DNA of 64,000 nucleotides from Muricoccus harenae (GTDB lineage: Bacteria > Pseudomonadota > Alphaproteobacteria > Acetobacterales > Acetobacteraceae): assembly GCF_009848505.1 (NCBI RefSeq), contig NZ_WWDL01000025.1, positions 1 through 64,000 of the forward strand. Direction: 5' to 3'. Below, one piece after another: positions 1 through 8,067 of the stretch. Position 1 is the first letter of the stretch. Each line of letters begins with the position of its first letter. The notes under the pieces were generated by a model. The model was given only the letters and a program-made list of their open reading frames with translations, was not told the DNA's origin and did not search any database. A program made the translations under genes and the position numbers.

Positions 1-2
1 AT

Positions 3-127
3 GCGCGCCGCACCGAGGCACGCGCCTCGCCTCCTGAGCGCGACGCTCAGTTCCGCCACATCGCTGAACAACGTGCGGAGTTCGTTGCAGCAGGCGCGCC
101 GATCATCAGTGTGGATGCCAAAAAAAA
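3..127 (+). pseudogene. ISAzo13-family transposase, upstream fragment
   Basis: Reading from base 3 gives a peptide containing PERDAQFRHI and ending GAPIISVDAKK. This matches the stretch that in ISAzo13-family transposases precedes the SVDTKKKE motif. The reading frame then runs into the inverted repeat of the inserted IS and stops at the TAG of its first bases (128-130). The N-terminal part of the transposase lies before the window. Fragment, not functional. Confidence 0.75.
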
Positions 128-152
128 CTAGGCTGGCAAAGTTGGCTGGCAT
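128..152 (+). repeat. Left terminal inverted repeat of the IS
   Basis: 25 bp starting CTAGGCTGGCAAAG, matching the reverse complement of 1771-1795 at 23 positions. Its first three bases (CTA) supply the transposase stop codon TAG on the minus strand, so the protein ends inside the repeat. Confidence 0.85.
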
Positions 153-1764
153 GCCTGCTGTTCGAGTTCGGCGAGGTAGGCGCCTGGGTTGCGGCGGAAC
201 CGGGTGCGCAGGGTACGTGCCTGGCGTCGCGGCTCGAGTTGGCGGCGGAGGTCACGCCATCGCTCTCGGCTGACCTGGCCAAGGGTGCGCGATGTGGGTG
301 GATGCAGCCGTGTCGCGGTTGCCGCGATCAACCGGACCTCGCCGCGCAGCACGGCGGCAGGCGAGGCGCCTCTGCGTCCCGTTGCGCGGCGTTCGTGGGT
401 GCGCTGGGATGCGAACAGCTGCTCGAGGGCGTTGTTGGTGCGCGGCACGTCCGCGACGGCGTAGCAGTGGAACAGTCCGGGCCGGTAGCTGCGGGCGACC
501 TTGCGGAAGTGGTCCACGGCCTGCGCCAGGCGGCCGGCACGCGCATGGTGGCGAGCCATGGCGGCCAGCAGGCCATCCCAGCGCCGCCGGACCTTGGCGG
601 CGTCCTCTTCCTGGTGGTTGCCCAGGATGTGGGCGGCCTGATGCACCCAGGCATAGACGCACTCGATGTCGGGCCAGAGGGCGGCGGTGCCTTCCAGGCC
701 CTGGCCGATCAGTCGGCGCAGCCGCGCGAGCGGCGGCGCTCCGCCCCCTTTTCCGCCACGCGGTCCAGGCTGTCAGCCACGGCTTGCAGGCGGCTCCTGA
801 GCTTCAGGCCTGAGGCGGCCAGCGGCGCCTGACCGTCATCGGTGATGGCGCTGCGGACCGCGGCGCAGTAACCCCGCGCCACCTCGGCCGCGGGCTCCTC
901 AGAGCCTTCCACCGAGCGCTCGATGCGCCGCACGCCGCGGACCCGCTTCTTGAGCTCCTTCTTGGCGTTCCGGTCGGCCTCGAACACCGGGTGGGCCGCC
1001 TCGCGGAGGAAGTGGAAGTGGCAGAGCTGGTGCGGCACTCCAGGCAGCGCCTCGGCCACCGCGCGGCGGATCGAGGTCTGCCCGTCACTGATCACGCCCA
1101 GGATCGGCACACCCACGGCGGCCGCGACCTCCTCGAGGAGCGGCACGAGGTCCTCCGACCGGCTCGACAGCAGGCTGCGCGCGAGCAGCACCTCGCCGGA
1201 AAGGCAGTCGCGCAGCACCCAGAGCACCTCATGCCCGACATCCGGCTGCAGCCCATCGAGGGCCAGGATGACGCCACCCTGAGCCTTCAGCACCCGCCGC
1301 AGGCGCCGAGTGCCGGTCAGGGCGCTGGCCAGGAGTTCGTCGTAGCGGTCGAGCAGGTTGGTCACGCTGCGCTCCGCGATCTCCACCCCGCGCCCCTGCA
1401 GGGCAGCGTGGATCTCGGGGACGCTGCGGTGGTCGCGGTGCCGCAGCACACCGACCAGGGCGATCACATCCAGGCCGAACTCGTGCTGCGGCAGGGCGAT
1501 CGCTCCCTCTGCCTCAGGCCGATAGGGGAGGTGAAAGCGAGAGCAACCTGGCGCCTCGCAGCGTCGGATCCGCAGGCGCAGCCGCACCGACCCGGACAGC
1601 GTTACCAGGCTGCGGCGGTTCTCGTAGCGCAATCGCATATGGCCGCCGCAACCGAGGCAGCTTTGCCGGGCAGGAACCAACACCCGCTCTCGCTCCGGTC
1701 GTGCCCGCGCCGATAACCTGGCCATCCCGCGCCTCCAGAGCTCGTCCAAGGACCGCTCTGACAA
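128..1764 (-). CDS. IS transposase in two frames, joined by a probable -1 frameshift at 745-751
   Basis: DDE transposase of the inserted IS. The first part (TTG start at 1764, preceded by GGAG) runs to a stop at 709-711. It has an N-terminal CxxC…CxxxC region like a zinc finger, a first catalytic Asp (ILALDGLQP), a second (GVISDGQTS) and the CHFHF motif. The second part, in the -1 frame, reads RRLIGQGLEG…VYAWVHQAAH and carries the probable catalytic Glu (NNALEQLF), ending at 128. The frames join near a slippery heptamer A_AAG_GGG (751-745, in the correct zero frame), so either programmed -1 frameshifting or a disabling 1-nt indel explains it. Only the fused product would hold all three acidic residues. 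Confidence 0.75.
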
Positions 1765-1770
1765 CGCTCC

Positions 1771-1795
1771 ACGCCAGCCAGCTTTGCCAGCCTAG
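1771..1795 (-). repeat. Right terminal inverted repeat of the IS
   Basis: Reverse complement begins CTAGGCTGGCAAAG and pairs with 128-152 with two mismatches. It lies immediately upstream of the transposase start at 1764 and probably overlaps its promoter. Confidence 0.85.
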
Positions 1796-2438
1796 AAAAA
1801 AGGAGATGGTCGGTAACTTCAGGAATGCCGGCCGGGCGTGGTGCCAGAAGGCCGAGGCCGTGCTGGTGCATGACTGGCCGCAGGATGCGGTGGGTCAAGC
1901 GATCCCGTATGGCATTTACGAGCTGACGACAAACCGCGGTCATGTCTGCATCGGCGACTGCTTCGACACGCCGCGCTTTGCCGTCGAGGCGATCAGCGAC
2001 TGGTGGGAGGCCGAAGGGCGGCGACGCTTCCCCAAGACCGAGCGCCTTCTTGTTCTTGCTGATGCGGGTGGGTCAAACAGCTGCCGCTCCCGCGTGTGGA
2101 AGGCGCAGTTGCAGGAGCAGCTCTGCGACACCTGCGGTCTCGAGGTCACAGTATGCCATTACCCCAGCGGCTGCTCGAAGTGGAACCCGGTCGAGCACCG
2201 GCTCTTCAGCCACATCAGCCTCAACTGGGCCGGTGTGCCGCTGCGCAGCTTCGAGACCATCCGACGCTACATCGCCGGCACCACGACAGTGACGGGGCTC
2301 CAAGTCACCACCAGCCTCAAGCGCGGCGGCAACGAGACGGGAGAGAGGGTGTCGGAGCATGACATGCGCCGGCTTCGTCTCTCTCTACACACAGTTTGCC
2401 CCACTTGGAACTACACCCTCTCACCACGTCCCGCCTGA
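1796..2438 (+). pseudogene. ISAzo13-family transposase, C-terminal fragment
   Basis: From the right IS junction the frame reads KKEMVGNFRNAGR, then IPYGIYE, LLVLADAGGSN, VTVCHYPSGCSKWNPVEHR, LFSHISLNWAG and SFETI: the hallmark blocks of ISAzo13 transposases in order, ending at a normal stop. The codon before the IS and the codon after it restore SVDAKKKEMVG, so the gene was intact before insertion. The open frame extends upstream into the IS by chance. Confidence 0.85.
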
Positions 2439-2465
2439 GATGCTGCATGGCAGGTAGTTCTCTGC

Positions 2466-3653
2466 CGTGCCCTAGGGCATCCGGTGGGCGACGCCCTGCT
2501 GCGGCAGGTGGCCGACCGACTGCGGCAATGCGTGCGCGGCTCGGACATGGTGGCGCGTTTCGGCGGTGACGAGTTCGCCATTGTCCAGACCTCTATCCGC
2601 TCCAACGAGGATGCCGACGAGCTCGCGCGCCGCATCGTGGAGGTGCTGTCCGAGCCCTCCGAGCTGGATGGACAGCAGGCTGCCATCGGCACCAGTATCG
2701 GCGTGGCCTTCGTGCCAGGCGATGGCGGCAACCCCGACGATCTGCTGAAGGCCGCCGACATGGCCCTGTACCGCGCCAAAGAGGATGGCCGCGGCGTTCA
2801 CCGCTTCTTCGAACCCGGCATGGATGAGAGCCTGCGCGCGCGGCAGGTGATCAAGCTGGCGCTGCGCGAAGCGCTGGCCAGGGACGAGTTCGAGCTGCAC
2901 TACCAGCCGCTGATCGATCTCAGCACTGGCGAAATCAGCTGCTTCGAGGCTCTGCTGCGTTGGCGCCACCCCGATCGCGGCATGATCTCCCCGGCCGACT
3001 TCATCCCAGTCGCTGAGGAAACCGGGCTCATCATCCAGATCGGGGAATGGGCGCTGCGGGAAGCCTGCCGGCAGGCGGCGACCTGGCCGTGCCACATCAG
3101 CGTCGCAGTCAACCTCTCGCCCGTGCAATTCCGGAGCAGGGTCCTCGTGGAAACCGTGCGGGCGGTGCTTGCAGCCACTGAGCTGCAGCCCGGCCGGTTG
3201 CAGCTGGAGACCACGGAGTCCGTGCTCCTGCAGGACGACAATGGCAACCTGGCCATGCTTCAGGAGCTGCGGCGCCTGGGCATCCGGATTGCGATGGACG
3301 ACTTCGGGACCGGCTATTCCTCGCTCGGCTATCTGCGCAGCTTCCCCTTCGACAAAATCAAGCTGGACCGCTCCTTCGTGAGCGATCTTCCAGGCGGGGC
3401 CGAGGCCCAGGCGATTGTGCGTGCGGTCGCGGGCCTCGGCGCCGGGCTGTGCATAACGACCACGGCCGAAGGCATCGAGACGGCCCATCAGCTCGCGGCC
3501 TTGCGCCAGGATGGCTACAACGAGGGACAGGGCTTCCTGTTCAGCAGACCTGTCCCGGCCGCGGAAGCCCTGCGGCTGGCCCGGACCGCGGAGCCGATGG
3601 AGCGGTTAGGCCACATTCAGGAGGCCGCCCGGACCTCGTCTTCACCAACATGA
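2466..3653 (+). pseudogene. 5'-truncated GGDEF-EAL (cyclic-di-GMP) protein
   Basis: C-terminal half of a bifunctional c-di-GMP enzyme, cut at its 5' end by the ISAzo13 element inside the GGDEF domain, at the GHPVGD block. What remains is well kept: RxxD inhibitory site (RGSD) five residues before an intact GGDEF motif (RFGGDEF), then an EAL domain with FEALLRW, NLSPVQF, ETTES, DDFGTGYSS, KLDRSFV, TTAEGIET and GQGFLF. A GTG at 2484 gives a 389-residue frame, but the cyclase lacks its metal-binding N-terminal strand, so only the phosphodiesterase part could fold. The last dozen residues run out of frame into a receiver-domain remnant. Confidence 0.8.
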
Positions 3654-3868
3654 TGATGCCGGTGCCGGGCGGTGGGAAGATGCTCGCGGCCATGGCCGCC
3701 GACCCGGACCTGCGCCAGATCCCCGTCATCATCCTGAGCTCCCTGCCTGAGGCGGCGGTCTGGGCATCAGCGAATGGCGCTGCCGCCATCTTGCGCAAGC
3801 CCGACACTGCCGAGGGGGTTCTGGGCGCAATCGCCGGGTGCCTGGAGAGGCGAAATAGAGCAAGTCCA
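3623..3868 (+). pseudogene. Response-regulator receiver-domain remnant, Asp replaced by Asn
   Basis: In the frame opening at 3623 the sequence reads GRPDLVFTNMMMPVPGG…IPVIILSSL…GAAAILRKP…. This is the second half of a CheY-like receiver: phospho-acceptor loop, strand 4 with the conserved Ser, and the conserved Lys in KP. The N-terminal half with the acidic pocket is missing, and the acceptor position is Asn (AAC at 3647-3649) instead of Asp. It overlaps the out-of-frame tail of the EAL remnant, so the two were probably joined by a deletion. From about 3870 to 4030 I see nothing recognisable. Confidence 0.6.
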
Positions 3869-4030
3869 GGGCTGACAAGTGCTTCAGACGCAACCAACCC
3901 ACACCCGCCCCGGGTCCAACCCACCGCCCTGAATGGCTACATTGTTCCGTCGCGCATCGGAAAGCAGCCAGTCCGCTTGCGGACAGCGACAGGACGCTGC
4001 CGCGCGGCTCAACCCGCGCGGCGTCCCGAA

Positions 4031-5176
4031 CTACAGCGTGCGCAGCGCGGCGCAGACCTGCTCCACCTGCGCCTCGGTCATCTCGGGAAAGACCGGCAGG
4101 CTCATCACCTCCGTCGCCGCGCGGGAAGTCTCGGCGCAGGCGGCCGGGCCCGTGGCGATGCGGCCGCGATAGGCCGCCTGCTCATGCACGGGCACGGGGT
4201 AGTGGATCGCGGTCGCCACGCCCTGCACCCGCAGCCGCTCCATCACCGCCTCTCGCCCCGGCACGCGCAGCACATACTGGTGGAACACATGCTCCACGCC
4301 CGGCGCGCGGTAGGGCGGCGCGACGGGCCCGTCCGCCAGCGCGGCGTCATAGGCGGCGGCCACCGCCCGGCGGCGCGCATTGCCGGCGTCCAGAAGCGGC
4401 AGGCGCACGCGCAGGATGGCGGCCTGCATTTCGTCGAGCCGCGAATTCACCCCGGGCACATCCGAGATATAGCGCTGGTGCCAGCCATATTGCCGGATTG
4501 CGCCCATGCGCGTCGCGAGCTGCGCATCCGGCGTCGCGGTGATGCCGGCATCGCCCAGCGCGCCGAGATTCTTCGTCGGGTACAGGCTGAAGGCCGCCGC
4601 ATCGCCGATCGTGCCGAGCATCCGCCCATGCAGCCGCCCACCATGGGCCTGGGCCACATCTTCGATCACCGCGACGCCGGCCGCGCGGCAGGGGCCGAGG
4701 ATGGCGTCCAGGTCGCAGGCATGGCCGTAGATATGCACCGGGATGACCGCGCGGATCGGCGGCAGGCCGGGCGGCGGGCTCTCCAGCACGGCCAGGAACT
4801 CTGCCATGTCCATGCAGAAGGTCTTCGGGTCGATGTCGATCAGCACCGGGGTCGCGCCCACCATCTCGATCGCGGCGACCGTCGCGACGGCGGTGTGGGA
4901 AACAGTGGCGACGCTGCAGCCAGGACCGATGCCCAGACCGCGCAGAACCAGCGCGATGGCATCCGTGCCGTTGGCACAGCCGATGGCCTGCATGGACGGC
5001 CCGTTGCCGGCCGAGAGCCAGGCGCCGAACTCCTCCTCGAAGGCCTTGCCCTCCTGGCCCAGGATGTACCAGCCGCTGGCCAGCACACGGGCGACGGCGG
5101 CGTCGATGGCATCCTTATGCGCCCGGTAGGAGGCGCCAAGATCGGCCTGCGGAACCAGGCTGGTCGGTGCATTCAT
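4031..5176 (-). CDS. DegT/DnrJ/EryC1/StrS-family sugar aminotransferase
   Basis: PLP-dependent aminotransferase (381 aa) of the family that aminates keto-sugar nucleotides for LPS O-antigen, capsule or glycoconjugates. Seen: ANGTDAIAL near residue 70 (phosphate cradle), VIEDVAQAHG (the Asp that contacts the pyridine N), and SLYPTKNLGALGDAG with the PLP-binding Lys. C-terminal HQYVLR and SLPVFPEMT blocks are also typical. It lies 15 bp downstream of the epimerase gene on the same strand, so the two probably form a nucleotide-sugar pair. The substrate cannot be told from the sequence. Confidence 0.88.
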   Translation of the reverse strand: MNAPTSLVPQADLGASYRAHKDAIDAAVARVLASGWYILGQEGKAFEEEFGAWLSAGNGPSMQAIGCANGTDAIALVLRGLGIGPGCSVATVSHTAVATVAAIEMVGATPVLIDIDPKTFCMDMAEFLAVLESPPPGLPPIRAVIPVHIYGHACDLDAILGPCRAAGVAVIEDVAQAHGGRLHGRMLGTIGDAAAFSLYPTKNLGALGDAGITATPDAQLATRMGAIRQYGWHQRYISDVPGVNSRLDEMQAAILRVRLPLLDAGNARRRAVAAAYDAALADGPVAPPYRAPGVEHVFHQYVLRVPGREAVMERLRVQGVATAIHYPVPVHEQAAYRGRIATGPAACAETSRAATEVMSLPVFPEMTEAQVEQVCAALRTL

Positions 5177-5191
5177 GGGGAGGGTCGGTCC

Positions 5192-6190
5192 TCAGCTCTC
5201 GTCGGCGAGATAGGCGCGAAGATGGGGGCGGAACCAGTCTACCGTGCGGCGCAGCCCCTCGGCCAAGCACACCCGGGGCGCCCAGCCGGTGAGCACCCGG
5301 AAGGCGCGGTCGTCGGCATGATAGGAGCCGATGTCGATAGCGGCGCGGTCGGCAGGGAAGGTCTTGAGCTCGTAGCGTCCCTGTCCCGCGGCCGCGATCA
5401 TGGCCTCGGCCAGGTCCTTCAGGCTGGTCGGCGGCGCGCCGCCGAGATTGAAGGCCTGTCCCGCGGCAGGGGCTGCCCCGTCGAGCGCGGCGGCGGCGGC
5501 GAGGAAGCCGGCCACCACGTCATCGACATAGGCAAAGTCCCGCAGTTGCTCCCCGCCCCAGACCTCGAAGGGCTGGCCTTCGAGGATCCGGCGCACCCAG
5601 ATGCCGAGGAAGGTCTGCCGCGCATCCATCACCCGCATGCGGGGGCCATAGCAGTTGGTCAGCCGCAGGGCCGTCGCCGGGCGGCCGTGCACGCGGTGCT
5701 CCAGCAGCCAGTACTGCTCACCGGCGAATTTGGAAATGCCATTGGCGTCCGGCGGAACGATCGGGTGGGTCTCCGGCACGGGCAGGACCTGCGGCCGGCC
5801 GTAGAACTGGCGGGTCGAGGCATGCACCACCCGCGCTCGCGGCGCTCCGGCCCGCAGCGCCGCGATCAGCCGCAGCTGCGCCATCCCATTGATCGCGAGG
5901 TCGGTGAAGGGATCCGCCTGGCTGCCGGCATGGCTGGTCTGGCCGGCCATGTTGAACAGCGCGTCGATCCCCTCCACCAGAGGGGCGAGATCGGCATCGC
6001 GCAGATCAGCGGCAACTAGCCTTGCGCCGCTGCCATCCAGATTGGCGCGCCGCGCCCCGGTGCCGGGAAGCAGGGCATCCAGCGCCGTCACCTCGGCCCC
6101 GGCCTGGTCGAGCGCATGGCACAGCGCCGAGCCGAGGAAGCCCGCTCCCCCCGTGACCAGCACCCGCTTGCCGCGCCAGCTTCCGTCCAT
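5192..6190 (-). CDS. NAD-dependent epimerase/dehydratase (extended SDR) with Asn at the Tyr position
   Basis: 332-aa extended short-chain dehydrogenase acting on a nucleotide sugar. N-terminal Rossmann motif TGGAGFLG; NMAGQTSH block; HASTRQFYG holding the catalytic Ser/Thr region; RLTNCYGPR; C-terminal FNLGG. The usual YxxxK reads NGISK: the Lys is kept but the catalytic Tyr is Asn. A subgroup of epimerase-like proteins with N-G-I-(N/S)-K exists as far as I recall, so this may be a family trait rather than damage. First gene of a two-gene unit with the aminotransferase. Confidence 0.85.
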   Translation of the reverse strand: MDGSWRGKRVLVTGGAGFLGSALCHALDQAGAEVTALDALLPGTGARRANLDGSGARLVAADLRDADLAPLVEGIDALFNMAGQTSHAGSQADPFTDLAINGMAQLRLIAALRAGAPRARVVHASTRQFYGRPQVLPVPETHPIVPPDANGISKFAGEQYWLLEHRVHGRPATALRLTNCYGPRMRVMDARQTFLGIWVRRILEGQPFEVWGGEQLRDFAYVDDVVAGFLAAAAALDGAAPAAGQAFNLGGAPPTSLKDLAEAMIAAAGQGRYELKTFPADRAAIDIGSYHADDRAFRVLTGWAPRVCLAEGLRRTVDWFRPHLRAYLADES

Positions 6191-6295
6191 TCCCCACTCC
6201 GCATCCGAACGATCTGCCCGGCATGCCGCTCTCTTGCGGTCGCCGGCGGCGAGACAAGTACGGAAATGCGGCGCAGACCGGGCGCTTGTCCAGAC

Positions 6296-7258
6296 CTAGT
6301 CGTCGCGGACCGCCGGATCATCCGGGGGATCCAATCCGGAGAGCCTGTTGCGTGTGATTTCGTAGAAGCCGAAGAGGAGCAGGATCTGTCCTGCCAGCAC
6401 CTCCACCGCCGACAGCAGCCGCGCGCCGTCGTCGACCGGCCAGATATCGCCCTAGCCAACGGTGGGGATGGTCACGACGCTGAAATGCAGGGCATCGCGG
6501 AACCCCAGCCGGATCGGCCCATCCGGTCCCGCAAAGAGACTATGGCGTGAGAGCCCGTCCGCGATGCGGAACAGGCAGGCGAAGACGATGGTGATGAGAG
6601 AGAACAGGGCCGCATAGGCCGCAATCGGCACGACCAGCGCGACCGCGCGTCGGCTGAGCGCATCCATCAGCTGCGCCATGTCCACCAACAGCCGCACCAG
6701 CTCGCGCACCGCCCGGGCCGAAACAACGCCGATCAGCCCGGTTCCGGCCAGCAGCGCCATCCCCTGCCCCTTCGGCGGCAAGCGATTCACGGGAAGCGAG
6801 AGGCTGGCTGCACCGATCACGGCCATGACCAGGAAGTAGTGACCGATCCGCCGGAGATGGCGCTCATCCGGGACGTCGCCCCGCTCGACGATCCGGCGAA
6901 GCGGGGCGCGGCGGCGCATCACCGCGGTGAGGAAGGCGGCGACGGGCAGGAAGAAGGCGACGCCCACAGCTGGGCCCGGCGCGTCCGGGAAGGCGGAGCG
7001 GCCAAGGACGGTGAACAGCGCCGCATAGGTCGCGAAGCCGACCCCGGCGCCAAGGGCGAAGGCCAGGCCGCGCGGGCATAGGGCGAAAAGCACCCCGAAG
7101 CCCAGCGCCGCCGAGCCGAGCACCGCGAGAGAGAACCATGCCCCACCATCCCCCACCCCGGCCGCCACCAGCGCGCCCAGCCCCATCATGGCCAGGAAGG
7201 GGCGCAGCCAGGTCCGCCCGCCGGAGAAAGCTGCGGGCAAGGGGCCGAAGCGGCGCAT
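6296..7258 (-). pseudogene. Two-pore-domain-type K+ channel gene with amber stop in the selectivity filter
   Basis: Membrane protein with several hydrophobic segments, ending in a pore loop. The frame reads …DALHFSVVTIPTVG, then TAG at codon 269 (6452-6454), then in the same frame GDIWPVDD…LLLFGFYEITRNRL and a normal stop at 6296-6298. The filter should read TVGYGD, so the stop sits exactly on the Tyr codon (TAC or TAT to TAG, one base). The downstream part encodes the last transmembrane helix, so the truncated product could not form a pore. Start ATG 7258 is 3 bp after the RidA stop. Nonsense mutation, base-call error, or readthrough are the options. Confidence 0.8.
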
Positions 7259-7260
7259 GC

Positions 7261-7620
7261 TCAGGGGATCTGGGGGGCGCGGGCGATGCCGGTGATCTCC
7301 ACCTTCCAGGCCGGGTTCACCAGCGGCGCCTGGATGGTCATGCGCGCGGGCTTGGCCGAGCGGTCCAGCCAGGCGTCCCAGGCGCGATTCATGGCCGGGG
7401 CATCCGCAATGTCGGCCAGGACGATCTGCACCTGGAGCAGGGCGCACTTGTCCGTGCCGGCCTCGCCCAAAAGCGCGTCGATCTGGCGAAGGATGTCGGC
7501 AGTCTGGCCCTCGGCATCCAGCGTGGCGTCATCGGCAACCTGGCCCGCGAGGAAGACGAACCCCCCGGACACCACTGCGCCACTCAGGCGCTCCTCCTCG
7601 GCCAGACGGCGGATATCCAT
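7261..7620 (-). CDS. RidA/YjgF-family protein (Rid deaminase superfamily)
   Basis: 119-residue single-domain protein. Rid proteins are trimers; archetypes hydrolyse reactive enamine/imine intermediates released by PLP enzymes. Seen: GGFVFLAGQV near residue 22, QTADILRQIDALL, VQIVLADI and a C-terminal VEITGIA block. The Arg that archetypal RidA uses to hold the substrate carboxylate (…C.VR…) is not evident, so this is likely a divergent Rid subgroup. Start at 7620 chosen for the AAGGAGAG 8 nt upstream. Directly upstream of the broken channel gene. Confidence 0.8.
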   Translation of the reverse strand: MDIRRLAEEERLSGAVVSGGFVFLAGQVADDATLDAEGQTADILRQIDALLGEAGTDKCALLQVQIVLADIADAPAMNRAWDAWLDRSAKPARMTIQAPLVNPAWKVEITGIARAPQIP

Positions 7621-7778
7621 GCGACTCTCTCCTTCAATGGGCGCGCAAGGTGGCATGGGATCGCCTCGGGGCAAGTCCGTTGACGCCGAAGCGGCCCACG
7701 GTCGGGCGGGATCGCCCGGATCCGCGGACCCGCTCGTCGGACGACAGGTTGGAGAGTTCGAAGTAAGCGGGGAATGCT
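7621..7778. other. Intergenic stretch, nothing recognised
   Basis: 158 bp between the ridA-like start and the end of the small gene at 7779. Apart from the RBS of the RidA gene I see no ORF, hairpin or repeat I could support. Confidence 0.5.
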
Positions 7779-7997
7779 TTAGCTGAGTGGCGGCTGACCT
7801 TCGCCGCTCTCCGGCCGGAAGCCGACGCGCATGCCATTGGCCGGGTTGCGGTCGAGCTGCGGCTGGAGACCGAAGGCCTGGCCGACCTGATGGGCCGCCG
7901 AAGCGATGTCGTCCTTCTCGCCCTCGCTACACAGGATCGTCACGGTCCCGCGCGTCTCCGCGGCCTGCCGCAGCTGGTCATGCCACTTTGATGTCAT
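7779..7997 (-). CDS. Small hypothetical protein, 72 aa
   Basis: Soluble, mixed-charge protein (MTSKWHDQLRQ…RGTVTILCSEGE…) with no signal peptide or membrane segment. The ATG at 7997 is preceded by AAGGA about 10 nt upstream, and GC-rich third positions support coding. I do not recognise a family. It lies 70 bp downstream of the metal ABC permease on the same strand and could be the last gene of that operon. No function proposed. Confidence 0.55.
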   Translation of the reverse strand: MTSKWHDQLRQAAETRGTVTILCSEGEKDDIASAAHQVGQAFGLQPQLDRNPANGMRVGFRPESGEGQPPLS

Positions 7998-8067
7998 TGC
8001 TCGCTCATCCTTCCGCAGTACGGAATGGCAGCGCCGGGCAAGGAACGTGGTTGCGGCCGGGGGTCTT

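Larger units (their letters stand above)
128..1795 (-). mobile_element. Complete 1668-bp IS inserted in a poly-A run of the ISAzo13 transposase
   Basis: Near-perfect 25-bp terminal inverted repeats bound the element at 128-152 and 1771-1795 (23 of 25 match; each begins CTAGGCTGGCAAAG). It carries one DDE transposase on the minus strand, read in two frames. The left flank is eight A residues (120-127) after GCC; the right flank is six A residues (1796-1801) before GGAG. If the uninterrupted transposase read AAA AAA AAG (the family KKK), the duplicated target is about 6 bp of A, but the homopolymer makes the exact length undeterminable. Family not resolved: it shares features with the IS256/Mutator-like and ISL3-like groups. 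Confidence 0.8.
1..2466 (+). mobile_element. ISAzo13-family element, left end outside window, interrupted by a second IS
   Basis: The two halves of one ISAzo13-family transposase lie at 3-127 and 1796-2438 in the same orientation, separated by a complete second IS. The downstream boundary is not exact: the transposase stops at 2438, and by about 2469 the sequence reads in frame as a diguanylate cyclase (…GHPVGD…). The right terminus therefore falls at roughly 2440-2468. The left terminus is outside the window. Order of events inferred: the ISAzo13 element entered a GGDEF-EAL gene, and the second IS then entered the ISAzo13 transposase. Confidence 0.75.

Noticed and set aside
120-1801. 8-bp target-site duplication around the inserted IS
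   Set aside because: Both flanks are poly-A of different length (8 and 6); the duplication length cannot be defined.
2446-2468. Short hairpin (CATGGCAG … CTGCCGTG) at the ISAzo13/GGDEF junction
   Set aside because: It could be part of the IS terminus, but the left end is outside the window, so no inverted-repeat partner can be shown.
3449-6019. 856-codon open frame on the plus strand
   Set aside because: It runs antisense to the aminotransferase and epimerase genes, is rich in Gly/Arg/His with no domain, and arises from GC-rich codon use; only its first part covers the receiver remnant.
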